Positions 1 through 14,002 of a DNA stretch of 64,000 nucleotides are shown one piece after another. The notes below the pieces were generated by a model, which was not told the origin of the DNA, made no database searches, and saw only the letters and a list, made by a program, of their open reading frames with translations. Made by a program: the position numbers and the translations under genes. The DNA comes from Hydractinia symbiolongicarpus (lineage: Eukaryota; Cnidaria; Hydrozoa; Anthoathecata; Hydractiniidae): contig NC_079879.1 of the NCBI RefSeq assembly GCF_029227915.1, positions 32,060,501-32,124,500 of the forward strand, written 5' to 3'. Within the stretch, counting starts at the first letter, position 1. Each line of letters starts with the position of its first letter.

Positions 1-3000
1 GAAAACTACAAGTCTCATGCGTTTTAGTGGTGAAAAAAAAATTTAAAATATCGTTCGGGAAATGAGTTTACTCCTTGGGTTCTTTCTCTGTATACATTCG
101 ACTATACGGGCCAAGCCCGGGATTTACGGGAAATCGCAGGTTTTCGTTTGCCGGCGATTAAACTTCTTTTATTCAGCGTCTCATCAGAAATGAAAACATA
201 TTTGAAAACTACAAGTCTTATGCGTTTTAGTGGTGAAAAAATAGTTTAAAAAATTGTTCTGGAAATGAGTTTACTCACACGGTACTTTCTTTTTATACAT
301 TCGACTATACGGGCCAAGCCCGGGATTTACGGGAAATCGCGGGTTTTCGTTTGCCGGCGATTAAACCTCTTTCATTAAGCGTCTCATCAAAAATGAAAAC
401 ATTTTTGAAAACTACAAGTCTCATGCGTTTTAGTGGTGAAAAAAAAAATTAAAAAATCGTTCGTGAAATGAGTTTACTCCCTGGGTACTTTCTTTGTATA
501 CATTCGACTACACGGGCCAATCCCGGGATTTAGGGGAAATCGCTGGTTTTCGTTTGCCGGCGATTAAACCTCTTTCATTAAGCATCTCATCAAAAATGCA
601 AACAATTTTGAAAACTACAAGTCTCATGCGTTTTAGTGGTGAAAAAATAATTTAAAAAATCGTTCGGGAAATGAGTTTACTCCCTGGGTACTTTCTTTGT
701 ATACTTTTGACTATACGGGCCGAGTCCGGGATTTACGGGAAATCGCGGGTTTTCGTTTGCCCGCGATTAAACTTCTTTTATTCAGCGTCCCATCAAAAAT
801 CAAAACATTTTTGAAAACTACAAGTCTCATGCGTTTTAGTGGTGAAAAAATAATATAAAAAATCGGGTGGGAAATGAGTTTACTCCCTGGGTACTTTCTT
901 TGTATACTTTTGACTTTACGGGCCAAGCCCGGGATTTACGGGAAATGGCGGGTTTTCGTTTGCCGGCGATTAAACTTCTTTTATTCAGCGTCTCATCAAA
1001 AATGCAAGCAATTTTGAAAACTACAAGTCTCATGCGTTTTAGTGGTGAAAAAATAATTTAAAAAATCGTTCGGGAAATGAGTTTACTCCCTGGGTACTTT
1101 ATTTGTATACTTTTGACTATACGGGCCGAGTCCGGGATTTACGGGAAATCGCGGGTTTTCGTTTGCCGGCGATTAAACCTCTTTCATTAAGCATCTCATC
1201 AAAAATGAAAACATTTTTGAAAACGACAAGTCTCATGCGTTTTAGTGGTGAAAAAAAAATTTAAAAAATCGTTCGGGAAATGAGTTTACTCCCTGGGTAC
1301 TTTCTTTGTATACTTTTGACTATACGGGCCGAGTCCGGGATTTAGGGGAAATCGCTGGTTTTCGTTTGCCGGCGATTAAACCTCTTTCATTAAGCGTCTC
1401 ATCAAAAATGAAAACATTTTTGAAAACTACAAGTCTCATGCGTTTTAGAGGTGAAAAAAAAATTTAAAATATCGTTCGTGAAATGAGTTTACTCCCTGGG
1501 TACTTTCTTTGTATACATTCGACTACACGGGCCAAGCCCGGGATTTAGGGGAAATCGCTGGTTTTCGTTTGCCGGCGATTAAACCTCTTTCATTAAGCGT
1601 CTCATCAAAAATGCAAACAATTTTGAAAACTACATGTCTCATGCGTTTTAGTGGTGAAAGAATAATTTAAAAAATCGTTCGGGAAATGAGTTTACTCCCT
1701 GGGTACTTTCTTTGTATACTTTTGACTATACGGGCCGAGTCCGGGATTTACGGGAAATCGCGGGTTTTCGTTTGCCGGCGATTAAACCTCTTTCATTAAG
1801 CATCTCATCAAAAATGAAAACATTTTTGAAAACGACAAGTCTCATGCGTTTTAGTGGTGAAAAAAAAATTTAAAAAATCGTTCGGGAAATGAGTTTACTC
1901 CCTGGGTACTTTCTTTGTATACATTCGACTACACGGGCCAAGCCCGGGATTTAGGGGAAATCGCTGGTTTTCGTTTGCCGGCGATTAAACCTCTTTCATT
2001 AAGCGTCTCATCAAAAATGCAAGCAATTTTGAAAACTACAAGTCTCATGCGTTTTAGTGGTGAAAAAATAATTTAAAAAATCGTTCGGGAAATGAGTTTA
2101 CTCCCTGGGTACTTTCTTTGTATACTTTTGACTATACGGGCCGAGTCCGGGATTTACGGGAAATCGCGGGTTTTCGTTTGCCGGCGATTAAACCTCTTTC
2201 ATTAAGCATCTCATCAAAAATGAAAACATTTTTGAAAACGACAAGTCTCATGCGTTTTAGTGGTGAAAAAAAAATTTAAAAAATCGTTCGGGAAATGAGT
2301 TTACTCCCTGGGTACTTTCTTTGTATACTTTTGACTATACGGGCCGAGTCCGGGATTTAGGGGAAATCGCTGGTTTTCGTTTGCCGGCGATTAAACCTCT
2401 TTCATTAAGCGTCTCATCAAAAATGAAAACATTTTTGAAAACTACAAGTCTCATGCGTTTTAGAGGTGAAAAAAAAATTTAAAATATCGTTCGGGAAATG
2501 AGTTTACTCCTTGGGTACTTTCTTTGTATACATTCGACTATACGGGCCAAGCCCGGGATTTACGGGAAATCGCAGGTTTTCGTTTGCCGGCGATTAAACT
2601 TCCTTTATTCAGCGTCTCATCAGAAATGAAAACATATTTGAAAACTACAAGTCTCATGCGTTTTAGTGGTGAAAAAATAGTTTAAAAAATCGTTCTGGAA
2701 ATGAGTTTACTCACTCGGTACTTTCTTTTTATACATTCGACTATACGGGCCAAGCCCGGGATTTACGGGAAATCGCGGGTTTTCGTTTGCCGGCGATTAA
2801 ACCTCTTTCATTAAGCATCTCATCAAAAATGAAAACATTTTTGAAAACGACAAGTCTCATGCGTTTTAGTGGTGAAAAAAAAATTTAAAAAATCGTTCGG
2901 GAAATCAGTTTACTCCCTGGGTACTTTCTTTGTATACATTCGACTACACGGGCCAAGCCCGGGATTTAGGGGAAATCGCTGGTTTTCGTTTGCCGGCGAT

Positions 3001-4280
3001 TAAACCTCTTTCATTAAGCGTCTCATCAAAAATGAAACCATTTTTGAAAACTACAAGTCTCATGCGTTTTAGTGGTGAAAAAAAAATTTAAAATATCGTT
3101 CGGGAAATGAGTTTACTCCTTGGGTACTTTCTTTGTATACATTCGACTATACGGGCCAAGCCCGGGATTTACGGGAAATCGCAGGTTTTCGTTTGCCGGC
3201 GATTAAACTTCTTTTATTCAGCGTCTCATCAAAAATAAAAACATATTTGAAAACTACAAGTCTTATGCGTTTTAGTGGTGAAAAAATAGTTTAAAAAATC
3301 GTTCTGGAAATGAGTTTACTCACACGGTACTTTCTTTTTATACATTCGACTATACGGGCCAAGCCCGGGATTTACGGGAAATCGCGGGTTATCGTTTGCC
3401 GGCGATTAAACCTCTTTCATTAAGCGTCTCATCAAAAATGAAAACATTTTTGAAAACTACAAGTCTCATGCGTTTTAGTGGTGAAAAAAAAATTTAAAAA
3501 ATCGTTCGTGAAATGAGTTTACTCCCTGGGTACTTTCTTTGTATACATTCGACTACACGGGCCAAGCCCGGGATTTAGGGGAAATCGCTGGTTTTCGTTT
3601 GCCGGCGATTAAACCTCTTTCATTAAGCGTCTCATCAAAAATGAAAACATTTTTGAAAACTAGAAGTCTCATGCGTTTTAGTGGTGAAAAAAAAATTTAA
3701 AATATCGTTCGGGAAATGAGTTTACTCCTTGGGTTCTTTCTCTGTATACATTCGACTATACGGGCCAAGCCCGGGATTTACGGGAAATCGCAGGTTTTCG
3801 TTTGCCGGCGATTAAACTTCTTTTATTCAGCGTCTCATCAGAAATGAAAACATATTTGAAAACTACAAGTCTTATGCGTTTTAGTGGTGAAAAAATAGTT
3901 TAAAAAATTGTTCTGGAAATGAGTTTACTCACACGGTACTTTCTTTTTATACATTCGACTATACGGGCCAAGCCCGGGATTTACGGGAAATCGCGGGTTT
4001 TCGTTTGCCGGCGATTAAACCTCTTTCATTAAGCGTCTCATCAAAAATGAAAACATTTTTGAAAACTACAAGTCTCATGCGTTTTAGTGGTGAAAAAAAA
4101 AATTAAAAAATCGTTCGTGAAATGAGTTTACTCCCTGGGTACTTTCTTTGTATACATTCGACTACACGGGCCAAGCCCGGGATTTAGGGGAAATCGCTGG
4201 TTTTCGTTTGCCGGCGATTAAACCTCTTTCATTAAGCGTCTCATCAAAAATGCAAACAATTTTGAAAACTACAAGTCTCA
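1..4280 (+). repeat. 18-unit (3654-bp) higher-order period in satellite A
   Basis: Rare variants at the left edge return 3654 bp later, which is 18 x 203. The unusual TCTTTCTCTG is at 81 and 3735, and the variant pair of units starting near 711 returns near 4365. The copies are not identical: CCAATCCCGGG near 517 is CCAAGCCCGGG near 4171. The exchange that produced them is therefore older than the 2030-bp one that follows. A further related link of 13 units (2639 bp) joins 2601 with 5240 and 2901 with 5540. Confidence 0.75.
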
Positions 4281-6784
4281 TGCGTTTTAGTGGTGAAAAA
4301 ATAATTTAAAAAATCGTTCGGGAAATGAGTTTACTCCCTGGGTACTTTCTTTGTATACTTTTGACTATACGGGCCGAGTCCGGGATTTACGGGAAATCGC
4401 GGGTTTTCGTTGGCCGGCGATTAAACTTCTTTTATTCAGCGTCCCATCAAAAATCAAAACATTTTTGAAAACTACAAGTCTGATGCGTTTTAGTGGTGAA
4501 AAAATAATATAAAAAATCGGGTGGGAAATGAGTTTACTCCCTGGGTACTTTCTTTGTATACTTTTGACTTTACGGGCCAAGCCCGGGATTTACGGGAAAT
4601 GGCGGGTTTTCGTTTGCCGGCGATTAAACTTCTTTTATTCAGCGTCTCATCAAAAATGCAAGCAATTTTGAAAACTACAAGTCTCATGCGTTTTAGTGGT
4701 GAAAAAATAATTTAAAAAATCGTTCGGGAAATGAGTTTACTCCCTGGGTACTTTCTTTGTATACTTTTGACTATACGGGCCGAGTCCGGGATTTACGGGA
4801 AATCGCGGGTTTTCGTTTGCCGGCGATTAAACCTCTTTCATTAAGCATCTCATCAAAAATGAAAACATTTTTGAAAACGACAAGTCTCATGCGTTTTAGT
4901 GGTGAAAAAAAAATTTAAAAAATCGTTCGGGAAATGAGTTTACTCCCTGGGTACTTTCTTTGTATACTTTTGACTATACGGGCCGAGTCCGGGATTTAGG
5001 GGAAATCGCTGGTTTTCGTTTGCCGGCGATTAAACCTCTTTCATTAAGCGTCTCATCAAAAATGAAAACATTTTTGAAAACTACAAGTCTCATGCGTTTT
5101 AGAGGTGAAAAAAAAATTTAAAATATCGTTCGGGAAATGAGTTTACTCCTTGGGTACTTTCTTTGTATACATTCGACTATACGGGCCAAGCCCGGGATTT
5201 ACGGGAAATCGCAGGTTTTCGTTTGCCGGCGATTAAACTTCCTTTATTCAGCGTCTCATCAGAAATGAAAACATATTTGAAAACTACAAGTCTCATGCGT
5301 TTTAGTGGTGAAAAAATAGTTTAAAAAATCGTTCTGGAAATGAGTTTACTCACTCGGTACTTTCTTTTTATACATTCGACTATACGGGCCAAGCCCGGGA
5401 TTTACGGGAAATCGCGGGTTTTCGTTTGCCGGCGATTAAACCTCTTTCATTAAGCATCTCATCAAAAATGAAAACATTTTTGAAAACGACAAGTCTCATG
5501 CGTTTTAGTGGTGAAAAAAAAATTTAAAAAATCGTTCGGGAAATCAGTTTACTCCCTGGGTACTTTCTTTGTATACATTCGACTACACGGGCCAAGCCCG
5601 GGATTTAGGGGAAATCGCTGGTTTTCGTTTGCCGGCGATTAAACCTCTTTCATTAAGCGTCTCATCAAAAATGAAAACATTTTTGAAAACTAGAAGTCTC
5701 ATGCGTTTTAGTGGTGAAAAAAAAATTTAAAATATCGTTCGGGAAATGAGTTTACTCCTTGGGTTCTTTCTCTGTATACATTCGACTATACGGGCCAAGC
5801 CCGGGATTTACGGGAAATCGCAGGTTTTCGTTTGCCGGCGATTAAACTTCTTTTATTCAGCGTCTCATCAGAAATGAAAACATATTTGAAAACTACAAGT
5901 CTTATGCGTTTTAGTGGTGAAAAAATAGTTTAAAAAATTGTTCTGGAAATGAGTTTACTCACACGGTACTTTCTTTTTATACATTCGACTATACGGGCCA
6001 AGCCCGGGATTTACGGGAAATCGCGGGTTTTCGTTTGCCGGCGATTAAACCTCTTTCATTAAGCGTCTCATCAAAAATGAAAACATTTTTGAAAACTACA
6101 AGTCTCATGCGTTTTAGTGGTGAAAAAAAAAATTAAAAAATCGTTCGTGAAATGAGTTTACTCCCTGGGTACTTTCTTTGTATACATTCGACTACACGGG
6201 CCAAGCCCGGGATTTAGGGGAAATCGCTGGTTTTCGTTTGCCGGCGATTAAACCTCTTTCATTAAGCGTCTCATCAAAAATGCAAACAATTTTGAAAACT
6301 ACAAGTCTCATGCGTTTTAGTGGTGAAAAAATAATTTAAAAAATCGTTCGGGAAATGAGTTTACTCCCTGGGTACTTTCTTTGTATACTTTTGACTATAC
6401 GGGCCGAGTCCGGGATTTACGGGAAATCGCGGGTTTTCGTTGGCCGGCGATTAAACTTCTTTTATTCAGCGTCCCATCAAAAATCAAAACATTTTTGAAA
6501 ACTACAAGTCTGATGCGTTTTAGTGGTGAAAAAATAATATAAAAAATCGGGTGGGAAATGAGTTTACTCCCTGGGTACTTTCTTTGTATACTTTTGACTT
6601 TACGGGCCAAGCCCGGGATTTACGGGAAATGGCGGGTTTTCGTTTGCCGGCGATTAAACTTCTTTTATTCAGCGTCTCATCAAAAATGCAAGCAATTTTG
6701 AAAACTACAAGTCTCATGCGTTTTAGTGGTGAAAAAATAATTTAAAAAATCGTTCGGGAAATGAGTTTACTCCCTGGGTACTTT
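3516..6784 (+). repeat. 10-unit (2030-bp) higher-order repeat in satellite A
   Basis: The stretch 3516-4754 returns at 5546-6784 with an offset of exactly 2030 bp (10 x 203), and I saw no difference between the copies by eye. Diagnostic variants shared by both are ACTAGAAGTCTC (3659 and 5689), TCTTTCTCTG (3735 and 5765) and GTTGGCCGGCG (near 4409 and 6439). The match breaks on the left at GAAATGAG versus GAAATCAG, and on the right at CTTTCTTTG versus CTTTATTTG. This looks like a recent segmental tandem duplication by unequal exchange. Confidence 0.85.
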
Positions 6785-7899
6785 ATTTGTATACTTTTGA
6801 CTATACGGGCCGAGTCCGAGATTTACGGGAAATCGCGGGTTTTCGTTTGCCGGCGATTAAACCTCTTTCATTAAGCATCTCATCAAAAATGAAAACATTT
6901 TTAAAAACGACAAGTCTCATGCGTTTTAGTGGTGAAAAAAAAATTTAAAAAATCGTTCGGGAAATGAGTTTACTCCCTGGGTACTTTCTTTGTATACATT
7001 CGACTACACGGGCCAAGCCCGGGATTTAGGGGAAATCGCTGGTTTTCGTTTGCCGGCGATTAAACCTCTTTCATTAAGCATCTCATCAAAAATGAAAACA
7101 TTTTTGAAAACGACAAGTCTCATGCGTTTTAGTGGTGAAAAAAAAATTTATAAAATCGTTCGGGAAATGAGTTTACTCCCTGGGTACTTTCTTTGTATAC
7201 ATTCGACTACACGGGCCAAGCCCGGGATTTAGGGGAAATCGCTGGTTTTCGTTTGCCGGCGATTAAACTTCTTTTATTCAGCGTCCCATCAAAAATCAAA
7301 ACATTTTTGAAAACTACAAGTCTCATGCGTTTTAGTGGTGAAAAAATAATATAAAAAATCGGGTGGGAAATGAGTTTACTCCCTGGGTACTTTCTTTGTA
7401 TACTTTTGACTTTACGGGCCAAGCCCGGGATTTACGGGAAATGGCGGGTTTTCGTTTGCCGGCGATTAAACTTCTTTTATTCAGCGTCTCATCAAAAATG
7501 CAAGCAATTTTGAAAACTACAAGTCTCATGCGTTTTAGTGGTGAAAAAATAATTTAAAAAATCGTTCGGGAAATGAGTTTACTCCCTGGGTACTTTATTT
7601 GTATACTTTTGACTATACGGGCCGAGTCCGAGATTTACGGGAAATCGCGGGTTTTCGTTTGCCGGCGATTAAACCTCTTTCATTAAGCATCTCATCAAAA
7701 ATGAAAACATTTTTGAAAACGACAAGTCTCATGCGTTTTAGTGGTGAAAAAAAAATTTAAAAAATCGTTCGGGAAATGAGTTTACTCCCTGGGTACTTTC
7801 TTTGTATACATTCGACTACACGGGCCAAGCCCGGGATTTAGGGGAAATCGCTGGTTTTCGTTTGCCGGCGATTAAACCTCTTTCATTAAGCGTGTCATC

Positions 7900-9010
7900 A
7901 AAAATGCAAACAATTTTGAAAACTACATGTCTCATGCGTTTTAGTGGTGAAAGAATAATTTAAAAAATCGTTCGGGAAATGAGTTTACTCCCTGGGTACT
8001 TTCTTTGTATACTTTTGACTATACGGGCCGAGTCCGGGATTTACGGGAAATCGCGGGTTTTCGTTTGCCGGCGATTAAACCTCTTTCATTAAGCATCTCA
8101 TCAAAAATGAAAACATTTTTGAAAACGACAAGTCTCATGCGTTTTAGTGGTGAAAAAAAAATTTAAAAAATCGTTCGGGAAATGAGTTTACTCCCTGGGT
8201 ACTTTCTTTGTATACATTCGACTACACGGGCCAAGCCCGGGATTTAGGGGAAATCGCTGGTTTTCGTTTGCCGGCGATTAAACCTCTTTCATTAAGCGTC
8301 TCATCAAAAATGCAAGCAATTTTGAAAACTACAAGTCTCATGCGTTTTAGTGGTGAAAAAATAATTTAAAAAATCGTTCGGGAAATGAGTTTACTCCCTG
8401 GGTACTTTCTTTGTATACTTTTGACTATACGGGCCGAGTCCGGGATTTACGGGAAATCGCGGGTTTTCGTTTGCCGGCGATTAAACCTCTTTCATTAAGC
8501 ATCTCATCAAAAATGAAAACATTTTTGAAAACGACAAGTCTCATGCGTTTTAGTGGTGAAAAAAAAATTTAAAAAATCGTTCGGGAAATGAGTTTACTCC
8601 CTGGGTACTTTCTTTGTATACTTTTGACTATACGGGCCGAGTCCGGGATTTAGGGGAAATCGCTGGTTTTCGTTTGCCGGCGATTAAACCTCTTTTATTA
8701 AGCGTCTCATCAAAAATGAAAACATTTTTGAAAACTACAAGTCTCATGCGTTTTAGAGGTGAAAAAAAAATTTAAAATATCGTTCGGGAAATGAGTTTAC
8801 TCCTTGGGTACTTTCTTTGTATACATTCGAATATACTGGCCAAGCCCGGGATTTACGGGAAATCGCAGGTTTTCGTTTGCCGGCGATTAAACTTCTTTTA
8901 TTCAGCGTCTCATCAAAAATGAAAACATATTTGAAAACTACAAGTCTTATGCGTTTTAGTGGTGAAAAAATAGTTTAAAAAATCGTTCTGGAAATGAGTT
9001 TACTCACACG
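7900..9010 (+). repeat. Satellite A segment duplicated from 1.6-2.7 kb (31-unit offset)
   Basis: The rare variant TACATGTCTC followed by a GAAAGAATAATT unit occurs at 1631 and again at 7924, 6293 bp apart (31 x 203). The following units also agree in type order. This is a long-range duplication inside the forward array, on top of the 10- and 18-unit periods. Confidence 0.6.
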
Positions 9011-9564
9011 GTATTTTCTTTTTATACATTCGACTATACGGGCCAAGCCCGGGATTTACGGGAAATCGCGGGTTTTCGTTTGCCGGCGATTAAACCTCTT
9101 TCATTAAGCATCTCATCAAAAATGAAAACATTTTTGAAAACGACAAGTCTCATGCGTTTTAGTGGTGAAAAAAAAATTTAAAAAATCGTTCGGGAAATGA
9201 GTTTACTCCCTGGGTACTTTCTTTGTATACATTCGACTACACGGGCCAAGCCCGGGATTTAGGGGAAATCGCTGGTTTTCGTTTGCCGGCGATTAAACCT
9301 CTTTCATTAAGCGTCTCATCAAAAATGAAACCATTTTTGAAAAGTACAAGTCTCATGCGTTTTAGTGGTGAAAAAAAAGTTTAAAAAATCGTTCTGGAAA
9401 TGAGTTTACTCACTCGGTACTTTCTTTTTATACATTCGACTATACGGGCCAAGCCCGGGATTTACGGGAAATCGCGGGTTTTCGTTTGCCGGCGATTAAA
9501 CCTCTTTCATTAAGCATCTCATCAAAAATGAAAACATTTTTGAAAACGACAAGTCTCATGCGTT

Positions 9565-11190
9565 TTAGTGGTGAAAAAAAAATTTAAAAAATCGTTCGGG
9601 AAATGAGTTTACTCCCTGGGTACTTTCTTTGTATACATTCGACTACACGGGCCAAGCCCGGGATTTAGGGGAAATCGCTGGTTTTCGTTTGCCGGCGATT
9701 AAACGTCTTTCATTAAGCGTCTCATCAAAAATGAAACCATTTTTGAAAACTACAAGTCTCATGCGTTTTAGTGGTGAAAAAAAAATTTAAAATATCGTTC
9801 GGGAAATGAGTTTTCTCTTTGGGTACTTTCTTTGTATACATTCGACTATACGGGCCAAGCCCGGGATTTACGGGAAATCGCAGGTTTTCGTTTGCCGGCG
9901 ATTAAACTTCTTTTATTCAGCGTCTCATCAAAAATGAAAACATATTTGAAAACTACAAGTCTTATGCGTTTTAGTGGTGAAAAAATAGTTTAAAAAATCG
10001 TTCTGGAAATGAGTTTACTCACACGGTACTTTCTTTTTATACATTCGACTATACGGGCCAAGCCCGGGATTTACGGGAAATCGCGGGTTTTCGTTTGCCG
10101 GCGATTAAACCTCTTTCATTAAGCGTCTCATCAAAAATGAAAACATTTTTGAAAACTACAAGTCTCATGCGTTTTAGTGGTGAAAAAAAAATTTAAAAAA
10201 TCGTTCGTGAAATGAGTTTACTCCCTGGGTACTTTCTTTGTATACATTCGACTACACGGGCCAAGCCCGGGATTTAGGGGAAATCGCTGGTTTTCGTTTG
10301 CCGGCGATTAAACCTCTTTCATTAAGCGTCTCATCAAAAATGCAAACAATTTTGAAAACTACAAGTCTCATGCGTTTTAGTGGTGAAAAAAAAATTTAAA
10401 AAATCGTTCGGGAAATGAGTTTACTCCCTGGGTACTTTCTTTGTATACATTCGACTACACGGGCCAAGCCCGGGATTTAGGGGAAATCGCTGGTTTTCGT
10501 TTGCCGGCGATTAAACGTCTTTCATTAAGCGTCTCATCAAAAATGAAACCATTTTTGAAAACTACAAGTCTCATGCGTTTTAGTGGTGAAAAAAAAATTT
10601 AAAATATCGTTCGGGAAATGAGTTTTCTCTTTGGGTACTTTCTTTGTATACATTCGACTATACGGGCCAAGCCCGGGATTTACGGGAAATCGCAGGTTTT
10701 CGTTTGCCGGCGATTAAACTTCTTTTATTCAGCGTCTCATCAAAAATGAAAACATATTTGAAAACTACAAGTCTTATGCGTTTTAGTGGTGAAAAAATAG
10801 TTTAAAAAATCGTTCTGGAAATGAGTTTACTCACACGGTACTTTCTTTTTATGCATTCGACTATACGGGCCAAGCCCGGGATTTACGGGAAATCGCGGGT
10901 TTTCGTTTGCCGGCGATTAAACCTCTTTCATTAAGCGTCTCATCAAAAATGAAAACATTTTTGAAAACTACAAGTCTCATGCGTTTTAGTGGTGAAAAAA
11001 AAATTTAAAAAATCGTTCGTGAAATGAGTTTACTCCCTGGGTACTTTCTTTGTATACATTCGACTACACGGGCCAAGCCCGGGATTTAGGGGAAATCGCT
11101 GGTTTTCGTTTGCCGGCGATTAAACCTCTTTCATTAAGCGTCTCATCAAAAATGCAAACAATTTTGAAAACTACAAGTCTCATGCGTTTT
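9565..11190 (+). repeat. 4-unit (812-bp) higher-order repeat in satellite A
   Basis: Two adjacent copies with an 812-bp offset. AAACGTCTTTC occurs at 9701 and 10513, and the aberrant GAGTTTTCTCTTTGGG has its TTTTCTCTTT core at 9811 and 10623. Both variants are otherwise absent or rare in the window, so they mark one duplication event. The second copy runs straight into the 405-bp dimer array. Confidence 0.8.
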
Positions 11191-11199
11191 AGTGGTGAA

Positions 11200-12369
11200 A
11201 AAATAGTTTAAAAAATCGTTCTGGAAATGAGTTTACTCACACGGTACTTTATTTTTATACATTCGACTATACGGGCCAAGCCCGGGATTTACGGGAAATC
11301 GCGGGTTTTCGTTTGCCGGCGATTAAACCTCTTTCATTAAGCGTCTCATCAAAAATGAAAACATTTTTGAAAACTACAAGTCTCATGCGTTTTAGTGGTG
11401 AAAAAAAATTTAAAAAATCGTTCGTGAAATGAGTTTACTCCCTGGGTACTTTCTTTGTATACATTCGACTACACGGGCCAAGCCCGGGATTTAGGGGAAA
11501 TCGCTGGTTTTCGTTTGCCGGCGATTAAACCTCTTTCATTAAGCGTCTCATCAAAAATGCAAACAATTTTGAAAACTACAAGTCTCATGCGTTTTAGTGG
11601 TGAAAAAATAGTTTAAAAAATCGTTCTGGAAATGAGTTTACTCACACGGTACTTTATTTTTATACATTCGACTATACGGGCCAAGCCCGGGATTTACGGG
11701 AAATCGCGGGTTTTCGTTTGCCGGCGATTAAACCTCTTTCATTAAGCGTCTCATCAAAAATGAAAACATTTTTGAAAACTACAAGTCTCATGCGTTTTAG
11801 TGGTGAAAAAAAATTTAAAAAATCGTTCGTGAAATGAGTTTACTCCCTGGGTACTTTCTTTGTATACATTCGACTACACGGGCCAAGCCCGGGATTTAGG
11901 GGAAATCGCTGGTTTTCGTTTGCCGGCGATTAAACCTCTTTCATTAAGCGTCTCATCAAAAATGCAAACAATTTTGAAAACTACAAGTCTCATGCGTTTT
12001 AGTGGTGAAAAAATAGTTTAAAAAATCGTTCTGGAAATGAGTTTACTCACACGGTACTTTATTTTTATACATTCGACTATACGGGCCAAGCCCGGGATTT
12101 ACGGGAAATCGCGGGTTTTCGTTTGCCGGCGATTAAACCTCTTTCATTAAGCGTCTCATCAAAAATGAAAACATTTTTGAAAACTACAAGTCTCATGCGT
12201 TTTAGTGGTGAAAAAAAATTTAAAAAATCGTTCGTGAAATGAGTTTACTCCCTGGGTACTTTCTTTGTATACATTCGACTACACGGGCCAAGCCCGGGAT
12301 TTAGGGGAAATCGCTGGTTTTCGTTTGCCGGCGATTAAACCTCTTTCATTAAGCGTCTCATCAAAAATG
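11200..12369 (+). repeat. Dimeric (405-bp) higher-order repeat in satellite A, about 2.9 copies
   Basis: The variant ACGGTACTTT followed by ATTTTTATAC has its second part at 11251, 11656 and 12061, giving two steps of exactly 405 bp. The unit pair is one base shorter than 2 x 203 because one member has lost an A in the run before TTTAAAAAATCG. The shared deletion shows that the pair was amplified as a block. The third copy ends near 12369 where ATGCAAACAATT gives way to ATGAAAACATTT. Confidence 0.85.
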
Positions 12370-12540
12370 AAAACATTTTTGAAAACTACAAGTCTCATGC
12401 GTTTTAGTGGTGAAAAAAAACTTTAAAATATCGTTCGGGAAATGAGTTTACTCCTTGGGTTCTTTCTCTGTATACATTCGACTATACGGGCCAAGCCCGG
12501 GATTTACGGGAAATCGCAGGTTTTCGTTTGCCGGCGATTA

Positions 12541-12946
12541 AACTTCTTTTATTCAGCGTCTCATCAGAAATGAAAACATTTTTGAAAACTACAAGTCTTA
12601 TGCGTTTTAGTGGTGAAAAAATAATTTAAAAAATCGTTCTGGAAATGAGTTTACTCACACGGTACTTTCTTTTTATACATTCGACTATACGGGCCAAGCG
12701 CGGGATTTACGGGAAATCGCGGGTTTTCGTTTGCCGGCGATTAAACTTCTTTTATTCAGCGTCTCATCAGAAATGAAAACATTTTTGAAAACTACAAGTC
12801 TTATGCGTTTTAGTGGTGAAAAAATAATTTAAAAAATCGTTCTGGAAATGAGTTTACTCACACGGTACTTTCTTTTTATACATTCGACTATACGGGCCAA
12901 GCGCGGGATTTACGGGAAATCGCGGGTTTTCGTTTGCCGGCGATTA
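12541..12946 (+). repeat. Single-unit tandem duplication in satellite A
   Basis: Two adjacent units share the private variant CCAAGCGCGGG, which destroys the usual SmaI site, together with TCACACGGTAC and a CTTATGCG variant. They are 203 bp apart. This is the smallest recent duplication seen in the array. Confidence 0.75.
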
Positions 12947-14002
12947 AACCTCTTTCATTAAGCGTCTCATCAAAAATGAAAACATTTTTGAAAACTACAA
13001 GTCTCATGCGTTTTAGTGGTGAAAAAAAAAATTAAAAAATCGTTCGTGAAATGAGTTTACTCCCTGGGTACTTTCTTTGTATACATTCGACTACACGGGC
13101 CAAGCCCGGGATTTAGGGGAAATCGCTGGTTTTCGTTTGCCGGCGATTAAACCTCTTTCATTAAGCGTCTCATCAAAAATGCAAACAATTTTGAAAACTA
13201 CAAGTCTCATGCGTTTTAGTGGTGAAAAAATAATTTAAAAAATCGTTCGGGAAATGAGTTTACTCCCTGGGTACTTTCTTTGTATACTTTTGACTATACG
13301 GGCCGAGTCCGGGATTTACGGGAAATCGCGGGTTTTCGTTTGCCGGCGAATAAACTTCTTTTATTCAGCGTCCCATCAAAAATCAAAACATTTTTGAAAA
13401 CTACAAGTCTCATGCGTTTTAGTGGTGAAAAAATAATATAAAAAATCGGGTGGGAAATGAGTTTACTCCCTGGGTACTTTCTTTGTATACTTTTGACTTT
13501 ACGGGCCAAGCCCGGGATTTACGGGAAATGGCGGGTTTTCGTTTGCCGGCGATTAAACTTCTTTTATTCAGCGTCTCATCAAAAATGAAAACATTTTTGA
13601 AAACTACAAGTCTCATGCGTTTTAGTGGTGAAAAGATAATTTAAAAAATCGTTTTGGAAATGAGTTTTCTCACAGGGTAATTTCTTTGTATAGATTCGAC
13701 TATACGGGCCAAGCCCGGGATTTACGGGAAATCGTGGGTTTTCGTTTGCCGGCGATTAAACCAATTTCATTAACCGTCTCCTCAAAAATGAAAACATTTC
13801 TGAAAACTACAGGTCTCATGCGTTTTAGTGGTGAAAAAATAATTTAAAAAATCGTTCGGGAAATGAGTTTACTACCTGGGTACTTTCTTTGTATACTTTT
13901 GACTATACGGGCCGAGTCCGGGATTTACGGGAAATCGCGGGTTTTCGTTTGCCGGCGATTAAACTTCTTTTATTCAGCGTCTCATCAAAAATGAAAACAT
14001 TT

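Noticed and set aside
2335-2350. Possible CENP-B box in satellite A (TTCGACTATACGGG in some units; also TTCGTTTGCCGGC).
   Set aside because: The first has TTCG and CGGG six bases apart instead of seven and lacks the fixed A in register. The second lacks CGGG. Neither meets the box consensus, and many units have TTTTGACTATACGGG instead.
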